NCBI GenBank assembly: GCA_014084085.1
Contig: NPFB01000102.1
Span: forward strand, 2,160 to 66,159
DNA length: 64,000 nucleotides
Origin: Hondaea fermentalgiana
Taxonomy: Eukaryota; Sar; Bigyra; Thraustochytrida; Thraustochytriidae
Direction of reading: 5' to 3'
Below the pieces are notes generated by a model. The model saw only the letters and a program-made list of their open reading frames with translations. It was not told the DNA's origin and searched no databases. Positions 9,495-19,711 of the stretch are shown here, in pieces. The stretch's first letter is position 1. Every line of letters starts with the position of its first letter. Both the position numbers and the translations under genes were made by a program.

Positions 9495-11759
9495 CTACCT
9501 TTTTGCCTTCTTCTCTTTCTTGCTGGCCTTCTTCTTTTGTTTCTTATTCTTGTTGTCGCTGTTTTCGGTCTTTTTGCTCGATTTTAGGTTTGCAGCATTT
9601 TTGCCTGCCCTGTTCTCCTCCTCTTCACCGTCAACATCCCCGTCGTCTGAACCATACTCTGACTGCGAATCCGAGCCCGAATCGTCGTCGTCATCGCCAA
9701 AGATAGAATTGTAAATTGCCGAAAAGATTCCACCCCCCTGCTCATCTTCCGAGTCAGAGGAGTCGGTCGAGAAGTCACTGTCATCGTCGCCATCGTGCTG
9801 CGCATCCTTTCCTCCTCCCGCACGTGAAGCCCCTCCGCGCGCTGCAGAGCCACTCTGCTCGTCACGACCTCCCGCTTCCGACACGGCTAATTTTTCCTTC
9901 TCCTTCTTTTTTGATGCCTTTTTCTTGCTCTTGTTCGACTTTCCCGAACTTTTGGTGGCACCAGCGTTTACGCCCTCCGTTGTCCCACCGCCAGCAGCAA
10001 AGTCTGCAAGAGCTTCTTGCGCCTCTTGAAGCTGTTTCCTCAGATCGCTCGCGTAGCCGAGATGGAGGCGTGCTTCGCTAAAGCGGAGCCTTCGCTCGGC
10101 CTCGAGCTCTTTTCCGAGTCGATCCCGCTCCATGAGAATGCACTCGATCGACTCGCTACGTTCCATCGACCTCTTGCGTCGTCTGGGTGACAAAGCGTGC
10201 ACGTTTGGCAACGAGCTTGCCCCCCCCTCTTCGGAAACACTTTTAGACATTGTGCCACGTGTTTCTGCGCGCTGATCGTCGTCCACAGAATGTTTGTCGT
10301 TTTTGTTTGGTTGGCTTTGCTGCTGTCCCTGCGATGTTTCGAGTTCTCCCTGCTGTTTACCGGTCGAAGATGTAGGTGCATGCGTTTTAGAACGCGCGTC
10401 GGAGCTCGCATGAGACCGGAGGCTGTGCGCTCCATCCGTCGCGGACCCGAGAGAAACGCGACGCGAGACAGCGGAAGCAGTTTCGTCAAGGAGCGACAAA
10501 AGGCGTTCCTCTTTTTCGTGAAGCGCTGATCGCAACATTGCGTTCTCCTGCAGACAGCGTTCCAGCTCCATGTCGCACTTTACATACATGCTCTGCAAGT
10601 GCTCCTTGTGGTCCGCGACACGCTGCAACTGCGAAGAGACACTCCTGAACTCGTCTTGCAATTTCGAAATGTACTTGAGCACGCCATTCTCTTCCAAGAG
10701 GGACTCGACTGTCTCGCGGAGCGCCACGATCGTAAGATCCTTTTCTTCGACCATGCGCCGCAATTCGTAAACTTCGTCCTTATCCACGAGATGATGCTCC
10801 TTGCTTGCTACCTCTTGTCCATCGACAATAACATTGTGCCTGGTCTCCGCAGAAGTGGACTTTGCCACGCCATCCTTGGAGGAGGAGGAGGTGGAGGACT
10901 CGGAGAGAGCCTCTGAGCCCTTGAATTCTCGGCCTTTGCTCTCTTCGTTTTCACCCCCATCCTTCGGAAACTGGTCGAGTTGGCCAAACAGGGCGGCGAA
11001 CGCAGACCGCAGGGCCTGGGTTTTGGCAAGTTCGACAGGCAAGTGCCCATCAACGTCGCGCGCGTCTGGGCTTGCCCCCAGCTCCAGGAGAGCGCTCGCT
11101 GTTTCCACGTGGCCCCCTTCGCACGCCTCATGCATGGGGGTCCGCTTTTTGTCATTGCAGGCTTCGAGCACGGCACCTGCATTGACGAGTTCCTGCAAGA
11201 GCTCGCGAGGCTGTCCGAACGAGGCAGCCCAGTGCAGAATCGTTGCATGGGCCGCGGTCCCGTCATCAGCGTTAGCATTGACGCCGCCATGCAGCAGACC
11301 GCGAACCTTTTCGAGGTCGCCTGCTGCCACTTGCTGCAAGAGTTCTTGCTCGAGAGCCTGTCGCACGGCCTGGCTGGCAACCTCGGCCGGCTTCCGGCCC
11401 TGGTCATCCTCGACGTCCGCCCGCGCGCCGAGTTTAAGCAGAGCGCGGACAACGTCCACTTGGCCATTTTCGCACGCAATGTGGAGTGCTGTCGACCGGC
11501 GCTTCCGTGGCTCTGCAGCCGCGCCTGTGCTGCTCTGCTCGATGTCGCTGCCGACGTCGACGTGGACTGGCGCGTCGACGTGGAACCCGTGCTGCTCGAG
11601 CGCCGCCTTGACCACATCTGTGCGGCCCGCTTCGCAGGCCTTGGCGATGAGATCCTCGAGGGCGGCGGCGGCCTCCGCCTCCTCGCCATCCGCGCTATCG
11701 GTGCCTCGTCGCGGGGCCATCGTCCTCGTCGTACTTGGCGGCGTCGAAGTCGGCGCCAT
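9495..11759 (-). CDS. Ankyrin-repeat coiled-coil protein with acidic and lysine-rich tail
   Basis: A 754-residue protein from the ATG at 11759 (the frame extends 17 codons upstream only to a GTG). Residues about 25-250 hold five to six ankyrin repeats, with clear T-A-L-H-I-A-C, T-P-M-H-E-A-C and A-L-L-E-L-G-A signatures. A coiled coil follows at about 320-430 (V-E-E-K-D-L-T-I-V-A-L onwards) and a second short one near 540-600. The C-terminus has two Asp/Ser acidic patches and ends in a Lys-rich stretch. A scaffold or adaptor is inferred. I do not recognise a named orthologue. Intronless. Confidence 0.85.
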   Translation of the reverse strand: MAPTSTPPSTTRTMAPRRGTDSADGEEAEAAAALEDLIAKACEAGRTDVVKAALEQHGFHVDAPVHVDVGSDIEQSSTGAAAEPRKRRSTALHIACENGQVDVVRALLKLGARADVEDDQGRKPAEVASQAVRQALEQELLQQVAAGDLEKVRGLLHGGVNANADDGTAAHATILHWAASFGQPRELLQELVNAGAVLEACNDKKRTPMHEACEGGHVETASALLELGASPDARDVDGHLPVELAKTQALRSAFAALFGQLDQFPKDGGENEESKGREFKGSEALSESSTSSSSKDGVAKSTSAETRHNVIVDGQEVASKEHHLVDKDEVYELRRMVEEKDLTIVALRETVESLLEENGVLKYISKLQDEFRSVSSQLQRVADHKEHLQSMYVKCDMELERCLQENAMLRSALHEKEERLLSLLDETASAVSRRVSLGSATDGAHSLRSHASSDARSKTHAPTSSTGKQQGELETSQGQQQSQPNKNDKHSVDDDQRAETRGTMSKSVSEEGGASSLPNVHALSPRRRKRSMERSESIECILMERDRLGKELEAERRLRFSEARLHLGYASDLRKQLQEAQEALADFAAGGGTTEGVNAGATKSSGKSNKSKKKASKKKEKEKLAVSEAGGRDEQSGSAARGGASRAGGGKDAQHDGDDDSDFSTDSSDSEDEQGGGIFSAIYNSIFGDDDDDSGSDSQSEYGSDDGDVDGEEEENRAGKNAANLKSSKKTENSDNKNKKQKKKASKKEKKAKR

Positions 11760-12034
11760 GCCGCCCAATCGATCGATGCGCTGCCTCCGTCGCGCCGATG
11801 CCTCTCGCACGCTGGCGACCGCGACGCAGCGGAACGGTCTGCGCAGAGGGCACGACCACCAGAGCTCGCGCGGGTCTCCCTCGGGCGTGGCGCGATGCCC
11901 GCCTCGCCTGCGAAGGGACGGGCTGTGCGGGGTGTGCCAGATCGACTCTGCCCGTTGGCGCCTTTCTGAAGGAGCGCCCCGCCCGACAGGGAGTCATGTA
12001 GGATTCATTTAGTAGGCCCCTTCGCCAACCGGGC

Positions 12035-12370
12035 ATGATAGACCGCTTCGACGGCCCCACCGTCTCGGCCGCGGTCGCAGGCGCGAGCGGCTCTTACGTC
12101 GTCGCCGCAAGCGCGGTGCACGCAGCAACGAAAAGGCGAGCCATTGGTGGGCTTCCGCACGTTCGAAGTGCGATGAAATTGTACAAAACTGTGAGTATGG
12201 GTCTCGTGATTTTGGCCGCCGGGCACGGGTGGGAGTACTTTGTAATTCGTACTACATCAAGAAGGAAAAGATGGCCTCCTCGTTTTGCAATGTCTAGAAA
12301 GCAAACGGGATTTCAATATATTGCACAGTCTCGCATTCTTTGTCAACCAAATACCTGGGAAAGCGAATGA
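12035..12370 (+). CDS. Possible small protein, hydrophobic segment
   Basis: An ATG-initiated frame of 111 codons between two divergent genes. Residues 1-50 contain an Ala/Val-rich stretch and a basic segment (A-T-K-R-R-A-I-G-G-L-P-H-V-R); residues about 52-72 could be a membrane helix. A good donor (GTGAGT at 12191) and a CAG acceptor at 12328 would remove 138 bases in frame and leave a 65-residue product, so a two-exon small gene is equally possible. No family is recognised and it may be noncoding. Confidence 0.3.
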   Translation: MIDRFDGPTVSAAVAGASGSYVVAASAVHAATKRRAIGGLPHVRSAMKLYKTVSMGLVILAAGHGWEYFVIRTTSRRKRWPPRFAMSRKQTGFQYIAQSRILCQPNTWESE

Positions 12371-12924
12371 TCTTGGCCGTCTGTGGTGACAAACGGTTAA
12401 TTTACATCTCTCGAGGCCTCTTTTTTGGCTCTCTTTGTGCGCAACAGTTCTCATTCAATCATGACTAACTTAGCCACGTCAATGAACCGAGATTGAATCC
12501 TCGAAGCAAGGAAACGTGCGGATTTGTTCTCTTCACCATCCGAGTCCCGTTGCAAATGCAGATGCTCGACCAGCAAGGTTCTTTCCACCTGGGCTCGCGA
12601 AGCTCCTTGCTGAGCCAAATTCATGGCGCAAATTTCGGTGCCATCGGTGCCTCGCGCACTTCGCATTGCAACGCATCGCGCAAAGCCCCGTCAGGTCAGG
12701 CGAAGCTTGGTCGTAGCGAGAAGGGCTTCTGTTCTGGCTCGTCGTTGTGTCGTCGCCCGCCTTCTTGTTCTTCAAGAAAGCTGGCAGACCGACCAAAGCC
12801 AAGCCAAGCCAAGCCAAGCCAAGCCAAGCCGAGCAGGCAGACCCAGAACAAGACGGAGAAGGTCGAAGACGACGAGGACAGAGGACGAGGGCGGAGACGA
12901 GGAGCGCAGGCGGAGGGCGCAGCC
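12371..12924. other. Upstream region of the large TPR/CCCH gene
   Basis: The long downstream reading frame stays open through this stretch, but it begins at a TTG and encodes compositionally random sequence. It includes (AAGCC)n at 12796-12830. Probably promoter and 5' UTR. Confidence 0.55.
12796..12830. repeat. (AAGCC)n tandem repeat, seven units
   Basis: Seven perfect AAGCC units, ending about 95 bases upstream of the chosen ATG of the large TPR/CCCH gene. Confidence 0.9.
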
Positions 12925-15900
12925 ATGGAGGCCACGCGTGCAGTGCTGGAAGAGGTGCAGGCCTTTCGCGCAGCGGTGGAAGAGACCGAGTATGCGAAGG
13001 CCGTGGAGATCATGACTCGGCTGATCGCCAGAGACCCGAAGCGGGCGCCCTTCTTTGCGAGCCGCGCCAAGGCGAACGTGCTCCTGGGGCGCATGGACGA
13101 AGCGCTGAAAGATTCCACGCAAGCCCTCCAGCGCGACGGAAAGCTCGCCCTCGCTCATCTTTGCAAAGGCTGCGCACTGGTTGGTTTGGGAAGGCATACG
13201 GGAAATGCCGCGCAACTAAAGAGCGGCGGGAGGGCATTGCAGCAGGCTCGCACGCTCGACAAAACAATCGCTTCGCAAGACCTTTTCAAGCGCTTCGAAG
13301 CTGCCCTCAGCGATCAAATGGCTCGTAATTTTGTTGTCAAAGGTGCGGTGCATCAGAATGACTTTGGACTCAGGATACTGGACGAGAGCGAAGGTCCCGA
13401 GGCCGGCGGGACGCAACCTGCCAAGTCTAAGCTTTATGACGCGCCACCGCTCTCATCTGGCCTCGACGAGGATACCTTGCTCTGGATCATGTGTGATGCT
13501 CTTCTCGTTTATGTGGCGCTCGATCCAAGCCGGGTGGGGGGGAAGAAACCAGGTCTAACCCTTGACACATGTGCCCTCTTGCGCGATCGGCGGTCCTTGG
13601 AGGACTGCCGACGCCTTGTTGGCTCGCTCGTGGAGGCGATTGATGTCGAGGCATTTCAAAGTGGAGCGCGAAATGGTCTGACTGGCCTCAATCGTTGTGT
13701 GCGCAGCGCGTTGAGTGCCCGAGTTTTACAAGTGTGCATGCGGTCATTACTTGCCATCATAAGTCCCGATGCATTGGTAAAAACCTATGAGCAGTATGTG
13801 GCAAACGTGCAGCGTGTAATTTTTGCGCTCTTGGGTGAGGGCGACACAGCGCTCTCTTTGCGCCGCGGCGGGGTTGCCGCGCTCGCGCAGCGTCTCGTGT
13901 GCTCCTGTCTTCGGGCTGCGGCCCCAACGCAAATCGTTGTTTTGTTGCGTCTCCGTATCGAGATCGCAAAACAAACAATTGTGGACGACGCGACTTTGAT
14001 TGCCGAGATGGAGGAGGCGCTTGCACCGTTCTTTAACGTCGAAGCCCTGAGCTCCTGCGAAGATCTAAATCTTGGACGGAATTGGACCGCTGCCCCACCG
14101 TGGCTGGTGACGGCTGCGCACGGCCACAGCGAACCCCACGTAGACGCTCTGCTCACTCGCGGCCAAGACACGATGGCCAGGGCGACCGCGTCGGCTGCTT
14201 CCAATGGCGAGCACACAACGACAATTGATGGCGGCTTGGAGGACGACATCGAAGCGGCTTTTGCATATAGCCAAGTCATCGATGTTGAGACGGGATATGG
14301 GCCTTGGAATCTCGTGCCATCCTGCTTACCAAGCTCTTTGACTTTGCAAAGTACGCGCGAGTCAAGTGTCCTCAGCAACAAGACATGCGAGTGCGCTCGT
14401 GAACCTGCTCGAAACACGCGTGTTGCGAAGTTAGCCGAAGCATGGGAAGCGCTGCAGAACAGCGACCAGCGGGAGCGGATCCGGCTCATTTCGTTGCAAG
14501 ATTTGCAAGCTATTACACAACATTTACGAGGTGAAATTCCAGGCAGGCCCATGGATGTTCTTCAAGTCGCGCGAGAAATTTACATTAACGGCGAAGCGCC
14601 CCGCGCGCCTGCATCGTACAAGTTGTTTGCGCTTGCGCATGAGGATACCGACCATGGCGCAACAGCCGAGAACGATACCTTTCATCGTGCCTTGACCGAC
14701 ACGCTCGAAGTGTACTCGCGTTTGGATTATGGAAAAATCGCGTCTTCCACAGCTGGTCACTTTGAGAGGCCGCTTCGTCGCGGGGCGAGCGCGAGCAAAC
14801 TCGATGTGCTCATCAAGTCCGATGCAGGTCGCCGCTGGCAGCGCCTCGCTGCAGCTTTTGCAGAGACCAAGCTCAAAATGCGTGCCTTGCAGGCCTCGCC
14901 AGCCTTTGCCGCTGCAGCGTTGAGCGAGCTTGACGAAATTGATGTTGCGGAGCCGCCGGTTCAAACTGTCGACGCTTTGGACGAGCGCATCATTCCGAAT
15001 TGCGCGCTACCACCAAGTTTATGTGTGCTCGCGGACATGGCGCAGGGGTTTCCCGTGTTCGGCGCTTCTTCATCTTCGAGCAATGGTCTCCTCGTCGAGG
15101 AAACCTACTACGTTCACGCTCGTGGGTGGCGGCAAAAGGCGAACGCTGCTGGTAAAGAAGCGCCTGGCTCGCTCGTATTTTCTGATGGTTGGGTAGTTAC
15201 GAAGCGCTGCGCGTCTGCATGTTTTGCTAATGTCGGTCTTGTTCCCATTTACTTGGGCGAAGCGCCTCTGTGTTGTGAATGTGGTCAAGGCTGCGCAAGC
15301 ACTTGCGCTTTGGATTTTTCGTGCGGTGGTGGCGGCGGTAGCAGCGGCAGCGGCAGCAGCAATGGCCGTATGCCAGCGTGGCTGCCTGAACTCAAGCTAA
15401 AGTCTACGCTCTCCCCGGATGGGAAAAGGCGTTTGTCCTGCTATGTTGCAAATTTTGCGCCAGACATAACAATCAAACAGCGCCCGGCCAGGCGGAAGAA
15501 ACGGGGCACAGCTGCAAACGGTAAGGCTTCGACATTCGTCAGCGAGGCAACCACCAAAAACAAAGCAAAGGAAAATGGCCAGGTTCAGAGCATTCCGTCA
15601 ACTTCGGAATCTGCCTTGAGCGGGCAAGAGGCACGCAACGTTGTGGCATGCGCGCAGCCATCGCAAGGTCGTCGAGGCAAGAGACCGCCCGCTCTCCAGT
15701 GCAATGCCTGTGGCGGCGACGTCAATAGTAACCGGTGCAGCGAGGAGATGCAGTCTGAAAAAGGAACCGAAAGAACGAATGACAGCATTCATCCTTTGTT
15801 TGAGCGTATTCTGCGACTGTCGCAAACAGGCCCTGCTCTTGCTGATGAATTACAGCACGAGGTGCAGTGCTGCAAGGACTTGGCGCAGCAGTACACGGCT

Positions 15901-18900
15901 CGTCGCGACGATGTCTTCTCCAAGGGCGAGCGTTTGTTCAATCTTCAAAACATCCTTACCTTCCTCGAGGAGATTGACGCCATGCACAGCAAGACGTCTG
16001 ACCTGGCAAAACGCCATGTGCAGGGTCGCCGTGGTCATTCTCGGTCTCACGATCCTCCGGCGCAGACGTCAACGAAGGATCTTAGCGCGCACTCGCACTT
16101 TGCTAGTTGCGTAAACACGCTCTGTGAAACCATGAGCAAGGTGGAACAAATCCCGAGATCTTTGCTCGAGGTGACTATGGACAGCCCGATGCTGTCGATG
16201 CGATTGCAAGCCTCTCTCGAGGCCTGTTCGAAGCCTTCTGCACCGACAAAGCAGGTGACTGGGGCGAGTGTCATGAAAGACCACACCGACGCTGAGCCGT
16301 CTTCCGGATCACCGCTTGCGGGGGGTGCCGGTGTACTGAGCGCGGTCATGTCGCTCGCGACCTCGGCGGGCCGAGCTGCTCGTGAAGATGCGCGCGCCGA
16401 AGCATCAGCTTTGCACGAGGCATCAGTCAAAGAAGGCGCGCTGCTTGCGTTTTGTGCCGATTTCTTAGGGCCGCTGAGCCGAGTATCAGAAGAGATTTGC
16501 GTAGCTGCCGCCGTGAATCCGTACGAGGGTTTGCTCGCCACTCCACGCAAGGGCGGAGATGAGAAGATGCCCATGGAGAGGGAAAAAGAGGGCGAGGCGG
16601 GTGAAATTGTAGATGCTAGCGTGGCCAAGCAAGGGGACCCGGGGACCACGGAAAGATGGGACGACTGGCGGCAAGAAATTACGTCCAAGCTTCGTGAGAC
16701 TCTGGAAATGCATGAGGTACAAACAATTGCATGGAAGCAGGAACAGTTTTTCGCGGGAAGGCCAGGTTTGGAACTTGGTCAACAGGAAGCTCGACGTATC
16801 GCAAAGACTGCTGGGGTTTTCTACCCGACACCCCGAATGGCACTTGATTTGGGCCTTTCTGAGCGCGAGGCGATTCTTGACCTTGTGCTTGCAGCGGCTC
16901 AAGTGTTGGTGGCTGTCCGGCAAGTGCAGGTTGCAGGCAAGGAGGCTGAAGCAAACGCCTCTCTTTCCGACGCACGCATGGATGACGAGGAGGTCACAAC
17001 CAAGGTCCAGGTTATATTCAAGGATCAGCTTGTCCTTGTGAATAATACTGTGCATCTCGACGCTGCCTTGAGCCAGCAGGTGCAGCAAAATTTCACCTGT
17101 GAAGACGACCTCTGCCACGTTCGTGAACTCATCATCTCAGCGCAGCATCGTCTCCGGGCTTTGAAACGGGATTATGAGGCCTCTCTGGAAAATTTGGGCG
17201 CAGTTGAGCGTGCCCTGCGACGAAATGTCACGATGCGATTTCAATTCTTCACTGCTGCTATCGCGCAAGTCCTTGTCAATCGCGTTGACGATATTGCTCA
17301 TCAGAGCGCCGTGAATGCCAAGCATCGTGCTACATTGCTGAACCAGGTGGAACCGGCAAGTCTTGCACTCGGGGCCGGAGGCGGAGGAGGGACGAAGACA
17401 CGCAAATCCAAGTCGAAACGGAAAACGCGTGGCGGCAAAAGTGTGAGCGAACAGGAAGGTGCGCCGCAGGAGATCCAATCTTATTCTCCTAATGATACTT
17501 CGGGCATGACTGAGAGCGGAATTGGTCATAGCAAAGACAAAGACAAAGAAGAAGAGGAAGAAGAAGCTGGGACTTCTTCTGTGTTGCAAGACATGAAGAC
17601 TCTGGATCAAGATGTACATCACGACGATCCTCTGCCTTCCACACAGACTTCTTTGGAGAAGGATGAGCTGTCAGTAGACGATAGCCCAGAGAGCTGGACA
17701 ACTGTGTCCGTACGGAGAAAAGGGAATCGGCGTATCAAGACGCAGCATACCGATGCGTCTGCGGATGGGGAAGCCAGTGATACTGAGGGTAGACAATTTC
17801 AAACTCAGGCAAAAGAGAAAATGGAATCTCGCCGAGGGAGTGAAAAGTCAACCAAAGGGGTGTCTGACCGAGCGACTGCTCAAGTCATTGGAGATGTTAA
17901 AAAGGAGAGTGTGTCGTTGCATTCTCCCCGCACTGCTGCATTACCTGAGGAGGGTCGCTTGAAAGACGATGCATCCAAGCAGAAGTCGTCTGATGTAGCG
18001 CAGAGTCCCGAATTAGAGCTTGCATCAAAATTGAGTCAAAAGACCTCGCTGGCTGACCGAGAAAATGGAGATGCTCAAGCGAACGGTTCCACTTCACAGC
18101 TTTCGTGCTCAACGGAAGAAGGCACGAGAGGCGACGCAGTCACGCTAGCCCCGCCGGACTCCAACAGTTCCGAGGCTGGAGCGGTGTCGCCAGCAACTGC
18201 AGAGACATCAACGAAGCACGACAAGAAGATTCACAATAGGAAGAAGAAGAAGAACAAGAAGAAGTCGAGCAAGTCGAAGAAACCGGAAGCGGTGTCGCAA
18301 AACGGAGTGGACAAGGCTGCTGTGAATGTTTCGCAAAACGGAGTGGATAAGGCTGCTGTGGATGTTTCGCAAAACGGAGTGGACAAGGCTGCTGTGGATG
18401 TTTCGCAAAACGGAGTGGATAAGGCTGCTGTGGATGCTTCGCAAAACAGAGTGGATAAGCCTACGGCGACTGCGCTTGATGCGGAGGTGGCTCGGGGAAG
18501 CTCCACGCCGCCTGCTTCCAGCACTGAAGAAGAATCCGAGCATGCACTTGCGCCTGTGCAAAAAAGTGGTGTTCCAGCTTTGTCCAATTCGGAAATAGCT
18601 CACGAGCCCATCGGGACGTCAGAGGCGGCCGCAGGTGCAAAAGGAAACGGTCCACCAGTTGTCGACATTTGCCGACTCTTTTTGCAGGGCAATTGTCCCG
18701 AGGGAGATGCGTGCCTGCGGCGTCATGTAACACCCGTGCAGCTCCATGACGAAATGCTCGCTTGGGCCCAGGGGCAAACGATGGCCTCCGAGCGTCTTTC
18801 TGGGGCGCCAGCAGTGAGCCAGGGCGAGAGCAAGGCTTTTGGACCAGCAAATTCTGATCCGGGGGTTGGTCAATCGCCTCCTATTCAAAATTTCGAGACT

Positions 18901-19329
18901 CCAGAACAGTCGCAGCCAGGGCCTCAGTTTGTGCAGGTCGGCCAACACGCGGGGCCTCCAGGCAACGTTTGGCCTCCGCACATGCAAACATACATGCAAA
19001 ATGGGATGATGCCATTTGCTCCTTCGTTTCATCATCCACATCCTCCGCCACCGCAGCCGATGATGCATGTGCCAATGGGCCCAATGCCTGGGCCTTTGGG
19101 CCATGAAATGTACTATCCGACACCCTACATGATGCCAGGATATCCGAACCCTCCTCCGCCTTTTATGCCGATGCCGCCTCAGCATCCATATTACGTCCAC
19201 GCAATGCCACCTCATGCAACGATGATGCCAATGCAGGAACCAGATCAACATGTTGAGCAGCAGGACAAAGTGCAACGAGACGAAAATGAACCGACGTCTC
19301 CACAAGAGCGTTCCGAGGCGGAGGAGTAG
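12925..19329 (+). CDS. Large TPR-like protein with C-terminal CCCH zinc finger
   Basis: A 2,134-residue single-exon protein. The start is the ATG in GCAGCCATGG at 12925, directly before TPR-like helices. Residues about 1-110 form two to three TPR units (A-x-x-x-x-T-E-Y-A-K-A-V onwards). Cys-rich clusters occur near 770-790 (C-C-E-C-G-Q-G-C) and 920-940 (C-N-A-C-G-G). Long predicted helices lie between residues 1000 and 1470. Residues about 1480-1900 are disordered, with a Lys-rich patch and five 12-residue repeats. One CCCH finger (C-x7-C-x5-C-x3-H) sits near residue 1916, and the final 150 residues are Pro/Met/His-rich. CCCH fingers usually bind RNA, so an RNA-related scaffold is a reasonable guess. 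I do not recognise an orthologue. Confidence 0.8.
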   Translation: MEATRAVLEEVQAFRAAVEETEYAKAVEIMTRLIARDPKRAPFFASRAKANVLLGRMDEALKDSTQALQRDGKLALAHLCKGCALVGLGRHTGNAAQLKSGGRALQQARTLDKTIASQDLFKRFEAALSDQMARNFVVKGAVHQNDFGLRILDESEGPEAGGTQPAKSKLYDAPPLSSGLDEDTLLWIMCDALLVYVALDPSRVGGKKPGLTLDTCALLRDRRSLEDCRRLVGSLVEAIDVEAFQSGARNGLTGLNRCVRSALSARVLQVCMRSLLAIISPDALVKTYEQYVANVQRVIFALLGEGDTALSLRRGGVAALAQRLVCSCLRAAAPTQIVVLLRLRIEIAKQTIVDDATLIAEMEEALAPFFNVEALSSCEDLNLGRNWTAAPPWLVTAAHGHSEPHVDALLTRGQDTMARATASAASNGEHTTTIDGGLEDDIEAAFAYSQVIDVETGYGPWNLVPSCLPSSLTLQSTRESSVLSNKTCECAREPARNTRVAKLAEAWEALQNSDQRERIRLISLQDLQAITQHLRGEIPGRPMDVLQVAREIYINGEAPRAPASYKLFALAHEDTDHGATAENDTFHRALTDTLEVYSRLDYGKIASSTAGHFERPLRRGASASKLDVLIKSDAGRRWQRLAAAFAETKLKMRALQASPAFAAAALSELDEIDVAEPPVQTVDALDERIIPNCALPPSLCVLADMAQGFPVFGASSSSSNGLLVEETYYVHARGWRQKANAAGKEAPGSLVFSDGWVVTKRCASACFANVGLVPIYLGEAPLCCECGQGCASTCALDFSCGGGGGSSGSGSSNGRMPAWLPELKLKSTLSPDGKRRLSCYVANFAPDITIKQRPARRKKRGTAANGKASTFVSEATTKNKAKENGQVQSIPSTSESALSGQEARNVVACAQPSQGRRGKRPPALQCNACGGDVNSNRCSEEMQSEKGTERTNDSIHPLFERILRLSQTGPALADELQHEVQCCKDLAQQYTARRDDVFSKGERLFNLQNILTFLEEIDAMHSKTSDLAKRHVQGRRGHSRSHDPPAQTSTKDLSAHSHFASCVNTLCETMSKVEQIPRSLLEVTMDSPMLSMRLQASLEACSKPSAPTKQVTGASVMKDHTDAEPSSGSPLAGGAGVLSAVMSLATSAGRAAREDARAEASALHEASVKEGALLAFCADFLGPLSRVSEEICVAAAVNPYEGLLATPRKGGDEKMPMEREKEGEAGEIVDASVAKQGDPGTTERWDDWRQEITSKLRETLEMHEVQTIAWKQEQFFAGRPGLELGQQEARRIAKTAGVFYPTPRMALDLGLSEREAILDLVLAAAQVLVAVRQVQVAGKEAEANASLSDARMDDEEVTTKVQVIFKDQLVLVNNTVHLDAALSQQVQQNFTCEDDLCHVRELIISAQHRLRALKRDYEASLENLGAVERALRRNVTMRFQFFTAAIAQVLVNRVDDIAHQSAVNAKHRATLLNQVEPASLALGAGGGGGTKTRKSKSKRKTRGGKSVSEQEGAPQEIQSYSPNDTSGMTESGIGHSKDKDKEEEEEEAGTSSVLQDMKTLDQDVHHDDPLPSTQTSLEKDELSVDDSPESWTTVSVRRKGNRRIKTQHTDASADGEASDTEGRQFQTQAKEKMESRRGSEKSTKGVSDRATAQVIGDVKKESVSLHSPRTAALPEEGRLKDDASKQKSSDVAQSPELELASKLSQKTSLADRENGDAQANGSTSQLSCSTEEGTRGDAVTLAPPDSNSSEAGAVSPATAETSTKHDKKIHNRKKKKNKKKSSKSKKPEAVSQNGVDKAAVNVSQNGVDKAAVDVSQNGVDKAAVDVSQNGVDKAAVDASQNRVDKPTATALDAEVARGSSTPPASSTEEESEHALAPVQKSGVPALSNSEIAHEPIGTSEAAAGAKGNGPPVVDICRLFLQGNCPEGDACLRRHVTPVQLHDEMLAWAQGQTMASERLSGAPAVSQGESKAFGPANSDPGVGQSPPIQNFETPEQSQPGPQFVQVGQHAGPPGNVWPPHMQTYMQNGMMPFAPSFHHPHPPPPQPMMHVPMGPMPGPLGHEMYYPTPYMMPGYPNPPPPFMPMPPQHPYYVHAMPPHATMMPMQEPDQHVEQQDKVQRDENEPTSPQERSEAEE
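18295..18474 (+). repeat. 36-bp in-frame tandem repeat, five units
   Basis: Units begin at 18295, 18331, 18367, 18403 and 18439. Each encodes the 12-residue unit S-Q-N-G-V-D-K-A-A-V-x-V; the first four are nearly identical in DNA and the fifth has diverged. The low divergence suggests recent expansion and probable length variation between strains. Confidence 0.95.
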
Positions 19330-19711
19330 GGAGATTTTTGCTAGCTAAAGGAAATTTGAGCTCGCTTTTCCTTTCACTTTGAATGATCGCTGCGGTCAGA
19401 GCATAGGCCTTTTGCTTGCTGCTCGCGAGCACATTAAAATCAACTATTGCAATAGAAGTCAGGCGCACAGTTCTGGTTTGCTACGGTCATTTGCATCACC
19501 TTAAAAGGAGCCAATACCATTTTGTTCCAAGCCCCAGCCCAAGTCCAATTCACGCCATGCCATGCCATCTATTCATCCTGATAGGTCGCTGCAAAAATTG
19601 CCCCTTTTTTTTTTCCCAAGCGGCTGCATAAACCTAACGACCGCGATAAGAGACAACTCTCGCGCGGTTAGCGGGGCAGGCGAGGTACGCCTGGCCGCGC
19701 AATCACGCGAG
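19330..19711. other. Intergenic region with paired CTAACG elements
   Basis: Separates the large TPR/CCCH gene from the CPAP-like gene. The frame of the latter is open back to an ATG at 19562, but that extension is random in composition. It holds the paired element listed at 19633-19671. Confidence 0.55.
19633..19671. promoter_or_regulatory. Paired CCTAACGACC / CGGTTAG element
   Basis: CCTAACGACC at 19633-19642 and CGGTTAG at 19665-19671 form two opposed Myb-like half-sites, ending 40 bases before the CPAP ATG. The same decamer occurs upstream of CHAF1B, and its first nine bases upstream of RFC1. Confidence 0.4.

Noticed and set aside
10801..12012. 403-codon + strand frame opposite the ankyrin gene
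   Set aside because: Ser/Ala/Arg-rich antisense shadow of the ankyrin-repeat gene.
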